The notes: a model not told the origin generated them from the letters alone. A stretch of DNA of 64,000 bases from Streptomyces carminius (GCF_002794255.1 NZ_PGGW01000069.1:546827-610826), one strand, 5' to 3'. Positions 34,161 to 42,260 are shown, numbered from the stretch's first letter. Translations and numbers: made by a program.

Positions 34161-34832
34161 ATGACGACACCGGCACCACGTGACAAGCGTCCGCCCCAGA
34201 CTCCCGAGCTGTACCAGTACGTCCTGGACCACAACCCGCCGCTCCACCCCGTGCTGAGCGAACTGGTGGAGACCACCCACGCCCGCTTCCCCGAGCGGGC
34301 CGGCCTGCAGTCCGCCCGGGAGCAGGGGCCGCTGCTGGCCTTCCTGATACGGCTGACCGGCGCCCGCCGGGTGGTGGAGGTCGGCACCTTCACCGGCTTC
34401 TCGGCCCTGGCGATGGCCCTGGCGCTGCCGCCGGACGGGAAGCTGATCGCCTGCGACGTCTCCGAGGAGTGGACGGCCCTCGCCCGCGAGGCGTGGGAGA
34501 AGGCGGGGGTCGCCGACCGCGTCGACCTGCGTATCGCCCCCGCCGTCGAGACGCTGCGCGCCCTGCCCGCCGCACCGGAGCTCGACCTGGTCTACCTCGA
34601 CGCGGACAAGGGCGGCTACGTCGACTACTGGGAGGAGGTCGTGCCGCGGCTGCGCCCCGGCGGGCTCGTCGTCGCGGACAACGTCCTCCTCCACGGCGAG
34701 GTCACCGACCCGGACGCCACCGGCGCCGCCGCCGCGATCCGCGCCTTCAACGAGCATGTCGCCGCCGACCGGCGGACCGAGGCGGTCATGCTGACGGTCG
34801 CCGACGGCCTGACGATCGCCCGCCGGCTCTGA
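34161..34832 (+). CDS. Catechol-type SAM O-methyltransferase
   Basis: 223 aa. Methyltransf_3 family: motif I VVEVGTFTGFSALAMA, LIACDVSEEW, YLDADKGGYVDYWE (metal and SAM Asp), VADNVLLHGEV. Related enzymes methylate catechols or caffeoyl groups with Mg2+. ATG 34161 with GAGG eight bases upstream. Last gene of the Ter metabolic operon; it may tailor the product or be an ordinary hitchhiker, since it is not a constant member of Ter loci as far as I know. Confidence 0.9.
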   Translation: MTTPAPRDKRPPQTPELYQYVLDHNPPLHPVLSELVETTHARFPERAGLQSAREQGPLLAFLIRLTGARRVVEVGTFTGFSALAMALALPPDGKLIACDVSEEWTALAREAWEKAGVADRVDLRIAPAVETLRALPAAPELDLVYLDADKGGYVDYWEEVVPRLRPGGLVVADNVLLHGEVTDPDATGAAAAIRAFNEHVAADRRTEAVMLTVADGLTIARRL

Positions 34833-34914
34833 CGCGGCCGGACGTGCTTCCGCACCGTCGCCGGCGTCCGCCCCGGTGCCGGAGAGCGGTGTGAGGCAGG
34901 ACACAGCACCCTGA

Positions 34915-34948
34915 CTGTCCGATCGGTCAGGACTGACCGATCGGACAG
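34915..34948. promoter_or_regulatory. 34-bp palindromic operator upstream of TetR
   Basis: Two perfect 16-base arms (CTGTCCGATCGGTCAG and complement) around GA, ending 14 bases before the TetR ATG. Each arm also holds CCGATCGG, so several dimers could bind. Position and form fit a TetR autoregulatory operator. Confidence 0.8.
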
Positions 34949-34962
34949 TTAGGCTGGAGCGC

Positions 34963-35511
34963 ATGGCACGCTCCGCTTCCGCGCTGCGCGGACAGATTCT
35001 GGAGGCAGCCCTCGACCTGTTCGCCGCCGGCGGCTACCGGGGCACCTCCCTGCACGACATCGCCGTCCGGGTGGGCTGCTCCAAGGCGTCCCTGCTCTAC
35101 CACTTCACCAGCAAGGACGCGATCCTCACCGAGCTGCTGGCCCCGGCCGGCGAGGCGCTGGCCGCGCTGGACGCCGAACTGGACGGTCTGCCGGACGACC
35201 GGGCGGTGACGGCCGCCGTCACCGGATACGTCGACCTCGCCCTGCGCTTCCGGCGCGAGGTCAAGGTCCTCTTCCAGGACGTCAACGAGACGACCGCCCA
35301 TCCGGCCCTGGCATGCGTCCCCGAGCTGGCCGACCGGCTGACGGCCACCCTGGCCGGCCGCTCGACGGAGCCGAAAAGGCTGGTCACCGCCTACATGGTC
35401 CTCGGTGCGGTCTTCGTGACCTGCGCCAGCGACGTGGACGTGCCGGCCGACACACTGCGCGAGGAACTGATCCGCGGCGCGCTGCGGACCCTCGGCGGCC
35501 CCTCCCGCTGA
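34963..35511 (+). CDS. TetR-family repressor of the MMPL exporter
   Basis: 182 aa. Helix-turn-helix QILEAALDLFAAGGYRGTS ... IAVRVGCSKASLLYHF, then a C-terminal domain of the TetR_C type. ATG 34963 with TGGAG upstream. The 34-bp operator overlaps its own promoter, and the MMPL gene starts 125 bases downstream on the same strand, so it most likely represses itself and the exporter until a ligand binds. Confidence 0.92.
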   Translation: MARSASALRGQILEAALDLFAAGGYRGTSLHDIAVRVGCSKASLLYHFTSKDAILTELLAPAGEALAALDAELDGLPDDRAVTAAVTGYVDLALRFRREVKVLFQDVNETTAHPALACVPELADRLTATLAGRSTEPKRLVTAYMVLGAVFVTCASDVDVPADTLREELIRGALRTLGGPSR

Positions 35512-35636
35512 CCCCTCCGCCGGCCCTTCTGCCGAGCCCCGCCCCGGCGGCCCGCCGCGGGCCCCGCCGGACTCCCGCCGGGCTCACCGCCAACCGCCCC
35601 GCACATCCGCCGAATCCGAGGAGAGACCCTTCCGTC

Positions 35637-37802
35637 ATGGCGACCCTGCTCTACCGGCTCGGCCGGTTCTCCTTCCGACGGCGGCGGCACGTCGCCGCCG
35701 CCTGGCTGCTCCTGCTCGCCCTGCTGGGCGGTGCGGCCGCCGCCTTCATGGGCACCACCACCGACAAGTTCTCGATGCCCGGCACCGAGTCCCAGCAGGC
35801 GCTGGACTCGCTGAAGCGGGAGTTCCCGCAGGCCAGCGGCGTCACCGGCACCATCGTCATCGCCGCGCCGGAGGGGGAGGAGCTCACCCCGGCCAAGGTC
35901 GCGCCGGTGGTGGCCGAGGCCGCGGACATACCCGGGGTCGTCGCCGCCGTCGATCCCTTCCAGGCCCGTTCCGTCTCCCAGGACGGCCGCTACGCCCTCG
36001 TCCAGGTCCAGTTCGGCAGCCCCGCCGAGGACATCACCGACGCCCAGCGGGAGGCGTACGAGGAGGCCGGCGCGTCGGCCGACGGGCTGCGGGTCGAGCA
36101 CGGCGGCGAGATCATGACCAGCAAGGTGGAGGTCGGCTCCACCGAGGCGCTCGGTGTGCTGGTCGCCGCGGTGGTCCTCGTCATCACCCTCGGCTCCCTG
36201 GTGGCCGCCGGCATGACCATGCTCAACGCGCTGATCGGCGTCGCGGCGGGCATGGCCGGGCTGTTCGCCCTCAGCGGCGTCATGGAACTGACCTCCACCG
36301 CCCCCATCCTGGCGCTGATGCTGGGCCTGGCCGTCGGCATCGACTACTCGCTGTTCATCACCTCCCGCTACCGCCAGTTCCTCGCCGGGGGCATGGCCGC
36401 CGACGAGGCGGTCGGCCGGGCGACCGGGACCGCCGGCTCGGCCGTCGTCTTCGCCGGCGCCACCGTCGTCATCGCCCTGGCCGGGCTGTCGGTGGTCGGC
36501 ATCCCCTTCCTGGGCATCATGGGCCTGGCCGCGGCGGGTACCGTCGCCCTCGCCGTGCTGGTGGCCCTCACCCTGCTGCCCGCCTTCCTGGGCTTCATCG
36601 GCGAGAAGGTCCTGCACCGCAGGCACCGCACCGGGCACCAGGACGTGTACGAGGCGCCCGAGGGAAGCACCTTCGGCTTCCGCTGGGGCCGGCTCGTCAC
36701 CCGGCTGCGCGTCCCCGTCCTGCTGCTCGGCATCGTGGGCCTGGGCGCCCTCACCCTGCCCGCCCAGGACATGCGCCTGGCGCTGCCCGACGCCGGCACC
36801 GCGGCCGCCGGCTCCCCGGAGCGCGAGGCCTACGACCTGACCACCGAGGGCTTCGGGCCGGGCTTCAACGGCCGGCTGCTGGCCGTGGTCTCCGGCGACG
36901 ACGCCCGGGCCACCGGCGCGGCCGCCGAACAGGCCGCGAAGCTGATCCAGGGCACCGACGGCGTCCTCGCCGTGTCCCCGCCGCAGCTCAACGAGCAGGG
37001 CACCACCGCGCTGCTGACCGTCATCCCCGAGACCGGCCCCACGGACGTCGCCACCGAGAAGGCCGTCGAGGACATCCGCGACCGGGTGGCCGGCGTGAAG
37101 GGCGCGGAGGTCGCCCTGACCGGTGTCACGGCACTGGGCATCGACGTCTCCGAGAAGCTCGCCGACGCCATGCCGGTCTACCTGCTGCTGGTGGTCGGCC
37201 TGTCGATCCTGCTGCTGATGCTGGTCTTCCGCTCCGTCCTGGTGCCCCTCAAGGCCGCCCTGGGCTTCCTGCTCACCATCGGCGCCACCTTCGGCATCAC
37301 CGTGCTCATCTTCCAGGAGGGCCACCTGGCCCATCTGGTGGGCGTGGACGTACCCGGACCGCTGGTGAGCTTCCTGCCGATCCTGCTGATCGGCATCCTG
37401 TTCGGCCTGGCCATGGACTACGAGGTGTTCCTCGTCTCCCGGATGCGGGAGGACTTCGTCCACGGCGACACCGCGCAGCAGGCCACGGTCAACGGGGTCG
37501 GGCACAACGCCCGGGTGGTCACCGCCGCCGCGCTGATCATGACGTCCGTGTTCGGCGGGTTCGTGCTGATGGACGACCCGATCATCAAGTCCATCGGGTT
37601 CGCCCTGGCCATCGGCGTGCTCATCGACGCCTTCGTCGTCCGCATGACCCTGGTGCCGGCCGTGATGTCCCTGCTCGGCCGCGCCGCCTGGAAGCTGCCC
37701 CGCCCCGTCGACCGGATCCTGCCCAACCTCGACATCGAGGGCGAGAGCCTGCGGGACCGGCCCGCCGAGGAGCAGCCGGAGAAGGCGTCCGCCGGGGTCT
37801 GA
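35637..37802 (+). CDS. MMPL-family RND transporter
   Basis: 721 aa. Two symmetrical halves, each with one helix, an extracytoplasmic domain and five helices. MMPL signatures: FSMPGTESQQALDSL near the N-terminus, GLAVGIDYSLFITSRYR (about 236) and GLAMDYEVFLVSRMRE (about 595), where the Asp residues mediate proton coupling. Inner-membrane exporter of lipids or hydrophobic compounds. ATG 35637 with GAGGAGAG upstream. Under control of the adjacent TetR; paralogous to the gene at 53665. Confidence 0.95.
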   Translation: MATLLYRLGRFSFRRRRHVAAAWLLLLALLGGAAAAFMGTTTDKFSMPGTESQQALDSLKREFPQASGVTGTIVIAAPEGEELTPAKVAPVVAEAADIPGVVAAVDPFQARSVSQDGRYALVQVQFGSPAEDITDAQREAYEEAGASADGLRVEHGGEIMTSKVEVGSTEALGVLVAAVVLVITLGSLVAAGMTMLNALIGVAAGMAGLFALSGVMELTSTAPILALMLGLAVGIDYSLFITSRYRQFLAGGMAADEAVGRATGTAGSAVVFAGATVVIALAGLSVVGIPFLGIMGLAAAGTVALAVLVALTLLPAFLGFIGEKVLHRRHRTGHQDVYEAPEGSTFGFRWGRLVTRLRVPVLLLGIVGLGALTLPAQDMRLALPDAGTAAAGSPEREAYDLTTEGFGPGFNGRLLAVVSGDDARATGAAAEQAAKLIQGTDGVLAVSPPQLNEQGTTALLTVIPETGPTDVATEKAVEDIRDRVAGVKGAEVALTGVTALGIDVSEKLADAMPVYLLLVVGLSILLLMLVFRSVLVPLKAALGFLLTIGATFGITVLIFQEGHLAHLVGVDVPGPLVSFLPILLIGILFGLAMDYEVFLVSRMREDFVHGDTAQQATVNGVGHNARVVTAAALIMTSVFGGFVLMDDPIIKSIGFALAIGVLIDAFVVRMTLVPAVMSLLGRAAWKLPRPVDRILPNLDIEGESLRDRPAEEQPEKASAGV

Positions 37803-37818
37803 CCCCTCCTGGGAACAC

Positions 37819-37865
37819 ACGGACGCCGCGGTGCCGGGCTCCTCACCCCGCACCGCGGCGTCCGT
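37819..37865. terminator. Convergent hairpin after MMPL
   Basis: 16-bp perfect stem (core GGACGCCGCGGTGC) with a 15-base loop, between the convergent MMPL and FmdB genes. Confidence 0.8.
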
Positions 37866-37898
37866 ACGCGTACCGGTGGGCCGTGCCCCGGCGGGCGG

Positions 37899-38126
37899 TC
37901 AGCCGCAGCAGCCGCCCCCGCAGCAGCCCCCGCCGCCACCGGGCGCGGGAGCGGGCGTGGGAGCGGCCCCACGGGCCGCCGTACCGCCGACGGCCACCGT
38001 GGACAGCAGCTTCACCGTGTCGCCGTGGCCGTCGGGACAGCTCGCGGGCGCGCCGGACTCGGCCATCGGGCGGTTGACCTCGAACGTGGTGCCGCAGGAG
38101 CGGCAGCGGAACTCATAGCGGGGCAT
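37899..38126 (-). CDS. FmdB-type zinc-ribbon protein
   Basis: 75 aa. MPRYEFRCRSCGTTFEV supplies the first CxxC, and CPDGHGD stands in for the second knuckle. The C-terminus is Gly-rich with paired cysteines (GGCCGGGCCG), possibly an extra metal site. FmdB-like proteins are small regulators or metal-binding proteins of unknown role. ATG 38126 starts the conserved MPRYEF; the longer open frame upstream has no similarity. Confidence 0.88.
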   Translation of the reverse strand: MPRYEFRCRSCGTTFEVNRPMAESGAPASCPDGHGDTVKLLSTVAVGGTAARGAAPTPAPAPGGGGGCCGGGCCG

Positions 38127-38191
38127 GGGAGCAGCATAACCACGGGCCGGAGCCGCCGGCCGGTGCTGTGCGGCGGCTACGGACCTCCGGC

Positions 38192-39460
38192 TCAGGCACC
38201 CGCGGCGCGCGCCTGCCGGATGTCGCGCACCACCTGCGCCACCGTCTCGCGGATCGCGTCCAGCTCCACCACGAAGTGCCACCAGTCCGGATGCCGGCCG
38301 GTCAGCCCCGCCACCGCCCGGTCCAGCCGCTCCACCGCGTTGTCCAGCGGACCCGCGTGCCGGGGATCGGGATGACTGCGCCCGGCCATCGCCAGCCGCT
38401 GGGCGTCGCGGATGGCGAAGCGCACCCTCTCCACCTCACCGCTGTGGTCGAAGGAGACCTCGTCCAGCCGCCGCAGCCGGTCACCGGCGGCCGCGACCGC
38501 CTCGTCGGCGTCGTTCAGCAGCGCCCGCACCGTCGACAGCAGCGCGGTGGCGTCCGCCCACCGCTGCTCCTGACGCGCCCCGCGCGCCTCGGCCAGCTTC
38601 TCCTCCGCCTGCCGCACCGCGCGCACCGCCTGCTCGGGAACGTGCTGCAGATCCTCCCAGCACGCCACCGTGAACCGCCGCCGCAGCTCGCTGAGCACCG
38701 GCTCCACCTGCCCCGCCCGGTTGTGCAGCGCCTCGGCACGGGTGCGCAGGGAGCTGAGCCGCCGGTCGATCTCCGCGGCCCGCTCCGGCAGCCGCTCGGC
38801 CTCCTCGCGCACCGTCTCCGCCTCGCGCAGCACCCGGTCGGCCCGCTGCACGGTCTCCCGCACCCCGTGGCGGCCGGCACCCTCGTTGAGCCTGGTCAGC
38901 TCGGGGGAGAGGGCCGCCAGCCGGGCCGCCAGGTCGTCCGCCCGCAGCCCGGTGGCCCGTACGGCGTCCAGCGCGTTCGCCGCGGCCAGCAACGCCTGCC
39001 GGGCCCGCTCCACGGCGGGCGCCAGCCGGGCCAGCTGGGTCTCGGCCTTCTCCAGCAGCGGCCCGAGCCCGCGTCCGAACCGCTCCAGGTCCTTCCGGGT
39101 GCGCTCCAGATCGTCCCGGGCCCTGGTCAGGAGCTGCCGGGCGCGGTCGGCGGTGCCGGCGTCCAGATCGTCCCGGTCCAGATCGTGGGTGTCCACGGCG
39201 GTGATGTACTCGTGGCTGGCCTGGTCGATGCGCCTGCCGAACTCGGTGAACTCCGTGACGGCCCGGCGGGCGGCGGGGGAGTCGTCGACGGCGGCCAGGG
39301 TCTCGATGGAGATGCGCAGATCGCGCTGCGCGGTGTCCAGCTCGTAGAACGCGGCGGCCGCCGCGTCCTTGGCGGCCTGGGCCTCCGCACGCAGGCTCTC
39401 GGCACGACCGCCGCCTCCCCAGCCCCAGCGGCGTGTGCCGCCGCCGCTCATCGCCGCCAC
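38192..39460 (-). CDS. Large alpha-helical coiled-coil protein, unknown function
   Basis: 422 aa, almost entirely charged helices rich in Ala, Arg, Glu and Leu (for example AERLPERAAEIDRRLSSLRT), so a long coiled coil or spectrin-like bundle. It opens with a short Gly/Trp cluster (RRWGWGGGG). No signal peptide or membrane helix. GTG 39460 has AGAGG six bases upstream; ATG three codons later is an alternative. Not assigned to a family; cytosolic scaffolding is only a guess. Next to the FmdB gene, same strand, 65 bases apart. Confidence 0.75.
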   Translation of the reverse strand: MAAMSGGGTRRWGWGGGGRAESLRAEAQAAKDAAAAAFYELDTAQRDLRISIETLAAVDDSPAARRAVTEFTEFGRRIDQASHEYITAVDTHDLDRDDLDAGTADRARQLLTRARDDLERTRKDLERFGRGLGPLLEKAETQLARLAPAVERARQALLAAANALDAVRATGLRADDLAARLAALSPELTRLNEGAGRHGVRETVQRADRVLREAETVREEAERLPERAAEIDRRLSSLRTRAEALHNRAGQVEPVLSELRRRFTVACWEDLQHVPEQAVRAVRQAEEKLAEARGARQEQRWADATALLSTVRALLNDADEAVAAAGDRLRRLDEVSFDHSGEVERVRFAIRDAQRLAMAGRSHPDPRHAGPLDNAVERLDRAVAGLTGRHPDWWHFVVELDAIRETVAQVVRDIRQARAAGA

Positions 39461-39537
39461 GTGTGTCCTCTCCCGCGTACGTGCTCGCCGGCCCGGTTGT
39501 CATTCTCCCACCCGGCACCGGGGAACACACGGGGCGA

Positions 39538-40311
39538 TCAGTTCACGTTCCGTACCGTGACGTCCCCGTTGTCACTGTGGGCGCTGACGGTACGCTTCCC
39601 GGCCCGCTCCCGGTCCACCGCCACTTCCGTGTCCCCGTCGCCGGACGTGGCGTCCACCCGGTACGCGGCCCGGGGCAGCTCGACGGTGACGTTCCCGTTG
39701 TCACTGCGTGCCTCCACCCGGTCCGGCACCCGGGCCAGGGCCAGCTCGATCCCGCCGTTGTCGGTCTTCGCGGACACCCGGCGGGAACCGACGCCGGTGG
39801 CCTTCACGGAGCCGTTGTCGCTGCGGAGCTCCAGCGGCCCGGAGGAGTCCCGGACCCGGACGTCACCGTTGTCGGAGACGACGCCCAGCGCCCCGCGGAA
39901 CCCACGTGCGGTGACGTCCCCGTTGTCGTTCCCGATCTTCAGCGCCAGCCCTTCCGGCAGCTCGACCCGGTGCCGGATGTCGCAGTTCGCGGGCCCCTCG
40001 CAGTCCGTCCGCAGGGTGAGGGTGCCGTCCTTGAGCGACCACTTCGCGCCCGTGCTGCCGCCGTAGGCGTAGCCCGCGAACCAGCGGGTGACCTTCACGT
40101 CGGCGCGGTCGGCGGCGACCAGCTCCAGATCGCCGTCCGCGTCGATGACCAGCGGTTCGTCCGTACCCCCTTGCTTCTCCAGGGCGAAAGTCCGGTGCTC
40201 GGGCTCGGCGTCCCCGGCGTCCGCGCAGCCGGCCGCCGCGGCGGTGACGGCGGCCGCGAGGACGACGGCGACCAGGACGCGTACGGCGCTGCGGCGGGCT
40301 TCGGTGGTCAT
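39538..40311 (-). CDS. DUF4097-type lipoprotein
   Basis: 257 aa. Lipoprotein signal peptide with lipobox AAAAGC. The mature part is a DUF4097-like beta-helix of repeated (S/T)DNG(D/S/G/N)(V/I) units, at least six, from residue about 125 to the end. These repeats correspond to the periodic gttgtc bases in the DNA. Surface-located protein of unknown function. ATG 40311 with GGAGAA four bases upstream. Confidence 0.88.
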   Translation of the reverse strand: MTTEARRSAVRVLVAVVLAAAVTAAAAGCADAGDAEPEHRTFALEKQGGTDEPLVIDADGDLELVAADRADVKVTRWFAGYAYGGSTGAKWSLKDGTLTLRTDCEGPANCDIRHRVELPEGLALKIGNDNGDVTARGFRGALGVVSDNGDVRVRDSSGPLELRSDNGSVKATGVGSRRVSAKTDNGGIELALARVPDRVEARSDNGNVTVELPRAAYRVDATSGDGDTEVAVDRERAGKRTVSAHSDNGDVTVRNVN

Positions 40312-40472
40312 GGGGTTCTCCGTATCGGTTCGGAAGGGCGGCGGACACGGGCTCCGTGCACCCTTTGACCGTATGGACCACCGCCCCCTCCCCGGCATCC
40401 CGCCGACCACCGGATCCGGGGTGGGGCCAGCCCCCCTCCCGGGCCCCCACCCGCCCCACCGCCCCGCGCGGT

Positions 40473-40503
40473 TTGCGGCGGGGGGCGCGCGGCAGGGTAC
40501 GCT
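40473..40503 (+). promoter_or_regulatory. Possible tRNA-Val promoter
   Basis: TTGCGG (40473-40478) and TACGCT (40498-40503) with a 19-base spacer, 13 bases before the tRNA. Weak consensus; inferred from position. Confidence 0.35.
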
Positions 40504-40516
40504 GTGAGCCGTCCCC

Positions 40517-40591
40517 GGGCGCATAGCTCAGCGGTAGAGCGCTGCCCTTACAAGGCAGATGTCGGCGGTTCGAACCCGTCTGCGCCCACCA
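40517..40591 (+). tRNA. tRNA-Val (anticodon UAC), CCA encoded
   Basis: Cloverleaf reads directly: acceptor GGGCGCA/TGCGCCC, D-arm GCTC-AGCGGTA-GAGC, anticodon stem CTGCC/GGCAG with loop CTTACAA (anticodon TAC), T-arm GGCGG-TTCGAAC-CCGTC with one G-T pair, and 3' CCA in the DNA. Its 3' half doubles as the left attachment core of the element that follows. Confidence 0.96.
40547..40588. repeat. Left attachment core within tRNA-Val
   Basis: 42 bases from the anticodon loop to the discriminator base, matching 42158-42199 with one mismatch (C to T in the T-stem). This arrangement marks attL of a tRNA-integrated element. Confidence 0.85.
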
Positions 40592-40595
40592 GGGA

Positions 40596-40629
40596 AAAGC
40601 CCCCCGGCCGAACGAGGCCGGGGGGCTTT
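40596..40629 (+). terminator. tRNA-Val terminator supplied by the element
   Basis: 14-bp perfect stem (AAAGCCCCCCGGCC) with a 6-base loop, four bases after CCA, ending in CTTT. Because it lies inside the island, it was probably brought in to replace the host terminator, which is now at 42225-42260. Confidence 0.85.
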
Positions 40630-40659
40630 GACATCACCATCTGACATCAACGGCGGCGG

Positions 40660-40920
40660 TCAGCCGTGGTCGGGCCGTCTCCGAAGCAGCCGGTCCATGT
40701 GGCTCACCGCCTCGCGTTGGGTGTCCTGGACGACGTGCGCGTACGTGTTCATGGTGATCGCTATTTGGCTGTGCCCCAGGATCTCCATGACGACGCGGGG
40801 AGCCACCCCGGCGGCGGTCAGCAGCGTCGCGCAGCCGTGCCGGGCATCGTGCAGCCGGATCACCCGGAGGTCGGCGTTCTTCGCGACGCGGGTGAAGGAC
40901 CCACCCCGGCGAGGAGTCCA
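40660..40920 (-). pseudogene. Tyrosine recombinase (integrase) C-terminal fragment
   Basis: About 87 codons remain: an N-terminal piece WTPRRGGSFTRVAKNADLRV, then IRLHDARHGCATLL (the HxxR box), VVMEILGHSQIAIT and MNTYAHV (catalytic Tyr). The second catalytic Arg/His group and the Tyr are kept, but the N-terminal two-thirds of the enzyme is gone and an in-frame stop lies just upstream. The reading direction toward the tRNA is standard for int genes of tRNA-integrated elements. Confidence 0.85.
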
Positions 40921-40934
40921 CCCACGGCCGGTGA

Positions 40935-41054
40935 CTGGCCATCGTCACCCACCTCGCGGCAGCACTGGAGATCCACCACGACACCGGCGGCCACACCGTG
41001 ACCGCCACCCTCCCCGCACCACTCCCAGCCGCACGAGAAACCCAACCGTGCTGA
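40935..41054 (+). pseudogene. C-terminal fragment of an RsbW-like ATP-binding protein
   Basis: 39 codons (LAIVTHLAAALEIHHDTGGHTV... ending ETQPC) resemble the last strand-helix-strand of HATPase_c_2 anti-sigma-type proteins, which normally read GGRGLAIV before this point. The GGRG part is missing; it is fused head to head with the integrase stump. Its TGA overlaps the next fragment, as in an operon. Confidence 0.5.
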
Positions 41055-41188
41055 GCACCCGCGCCTACTGGTGCGAGGTGATCGCCCGTACCCCCGACGA
41101 CGGCCGAACCTTCTGGCTCGCCACCCACCACACCAGCTCACCCCGCCTCGCCCTGCGCTGGCCACCAGTGCGCTGCCGTCTTCGGTGA
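41048..41188 (+). pseudogene. Truncated accessory-element protein fragment
   Basis: 46 codons from GTG 41048: VLSTRAYWCEVIARTPDD then FWLATHHTSSPRLALRW, after which the sequence degenerates (PPVRCRLR). It starts by overlapping the stop of the ATPase fragment. It looks like the N-terminus of a small protein common in Streptomyces accessory DNA, cut at about 41,165. Function unknown. Confidence 0.45.
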
Positions 41189-41349
41189 AAGCCGCGCAGG
41201 GCAACGTCATTGACCATGCGTCGCACGAACTGCCGGTTGAGCGCCTGTGCCCGTCTTATCCTGCCTAACAGACGCACCGCCAGCCTGCCCGAGGGCGCGG
41301 AGAACCCGGCCCATTTCAACGCCGAACTGACTTCATTACCGGAGACGAC

Positions 41350-41910
41350 ATGAGCAGCGCCCTTCTCGTGATGGACGTCCAACAGGCCATCGTGGACATC
41401 GCCGACGACGGTTCCGGGTACTTGCCACGCCTGCGCAGGGCGATCGACGGAGCCCGGGCGGCTGACCTCCCCGTGATCTACGTGGTCATCGCGTTACGTC
41501 CCGGCTTCCCGGAAGTCGGCACGCGCAACAGGGCTCTCACTGCCATCGCACGGGCCGGCCTCTGTGTCGAGGGCGCCCCCGGCACCGAGATCCGCCCCGA
41601 GGTGGCGCCCCGGCCGGGCGACGTGGTGGTCACCAAGAGACGAGCGAGCGCGTTCTCGGGCAGCGATCTCGACGTAGTGCTGAGGGCACGCGGTATCGAG
41701 AGCCTCGTGCTCACCGGCATCGCCACCAGCGCTGTGGTGCTGTCCACCCTATGCCACGCGAACGACCTGGACTTCGGTCTCACCGTCCTCTCCGACGCCT
41801 GTCTGGACACCGTCCCAGAGGTGCACCGGATCCTCATCGAGCGACTGTTCCCGCAGTGGGCGGATGTCTTCACCGTCGACGACTGGCTCAAGACGATCGC
41901 GTCTCAATAG
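41350..41910 (+). CDS. Isochorismatase-fold hydrolase family protein (nucleophile Cys missing)
   Basis: 186 aa Rossmann-like fold. LLVMDVQQAIVD gives Asp9, GDVVVTKRRASAF gives Lys96, and LVLTGIATSAVVLSTLCHAND is the segment that usually carries the catalytic Cys (about position 129), here Val. So it is not a standard nicotinamidase/cysteine hydrolase; isochorismatases proper also lack the Cys. ATG 41350 with GGAG five bases upstream. The only intact gene inside the tRNA-Val relic, so probably former cargo. Confidence 0.85.
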   Translation: MSSALLVMDVQQAIVDIADDGSGYLPRLRRAIDGARAADLPVIYVVIALRPGFPEVGTRNRALTAIARAGLCVEGAPGTEIRPEVAPRPGDVVVTKRRASAFSGSDLDVVLRARGIESLVLTGIATSAVVLSTLCHANDLDFGLTVLSDACLDTVPEVHRILIERLFPQWADVFTVDDWLKTIASQ

Positions 41911-42157
41911 CGGCACACCAGGTGGACGACAATATGGGCGGTTGGCTCCGGCGCCTGCCTTTCTTCGCGAGGCGGCAGCTGTCGTCGGCTGTAGGCCAGT
42001 TCCTCTCTTCCTCCAGGCAGGATCTGGACGCCCAGTCCGGTACTGGTGAACCTTCCCTCTGACATCAACAACACCGGACGGGGATGTACACCAGCGACTC
42101 TGTGGGACCGCCTTACCAGTCAGTCGATGGCAGCAGCCGCGGCGGACCCGGATCGAA
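41911..42157. other. Right part of the relic, no gene
   Basis: About 250 bases after the isochorismatase-like gene. It holds one TGACATCA copy (42060-42067) but no supported reading frame. Confidence 0.35.
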
Positions 42158-42199
42158 CTTACAAGGCAGATGTCGGCGGTTCGAACTCGTCTGCGCCCA
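42158..42199. repeat. Right attachment core (duplicate tRNA-Val 3' end)
   Basis: Copies 40547-40588 with a single C-to-T difference. It has no 5' tRNA half, so it is not a tRNA gene but attR. Confidence 0.85.
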
Positions 42200-42224
42200 T
42201 CCCGGCACCAGTGTCGATGCGGTC

Positions 42225-42260
42225 AAAGCCCGAGGGGAGGATCCTCTCTCCTCGGGCTTT
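42225..42260 (+). terminator. Original host terminator of tRNA-Val
   Basis: 11-bp stem (AAAGCCCGAGG and complement), 25 bases past attR and ending in CTTT. It lies in the same position relative to the tRNA 3' end as the hairpin at 40596. Confidence 0.75.

Larger units (their letters stand above)
40547..42199. mobile_element. Relic of a tRNA-Val-integrated element (1.65 kb)
   Basis: Flanked by the tRNA-Val 3' end and its 42-base near-perfect duplicate. It contains a C-terminal tyrosine-recombinase stump pointing to the tRNA, two gene fragments typical of Streptomyces accessory DNA, an intact isochorismatase-like gene and TGACATCA direct repeats near both ends. The integrase is too short to act, so the element is immobile unless a related one supplies the enzyme. 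Confidence 0.8.

Noticed and set aside
35391..37853. 820-codon minus-strand frame opposite MMPL (and a similar one at 53557-56238)
   Set aside because: Rich in Asp, Gly, Gln and His as expected for the antisense of transmembrane codons; shadows only.
39538..40311. Tandem DNA repeats with gttgtc period in the DUF4097 gene as a CRISPR or regulatory array
   Set aside because: They encode repeated DNG motifs of a beta-helix; no spacer structure.
40600..42200. Second tRNA gene at 42158-42199
   Set aside because: Only the 3' half is present; no D-arm or 5' acceptor strand. It is an attachment repeat.
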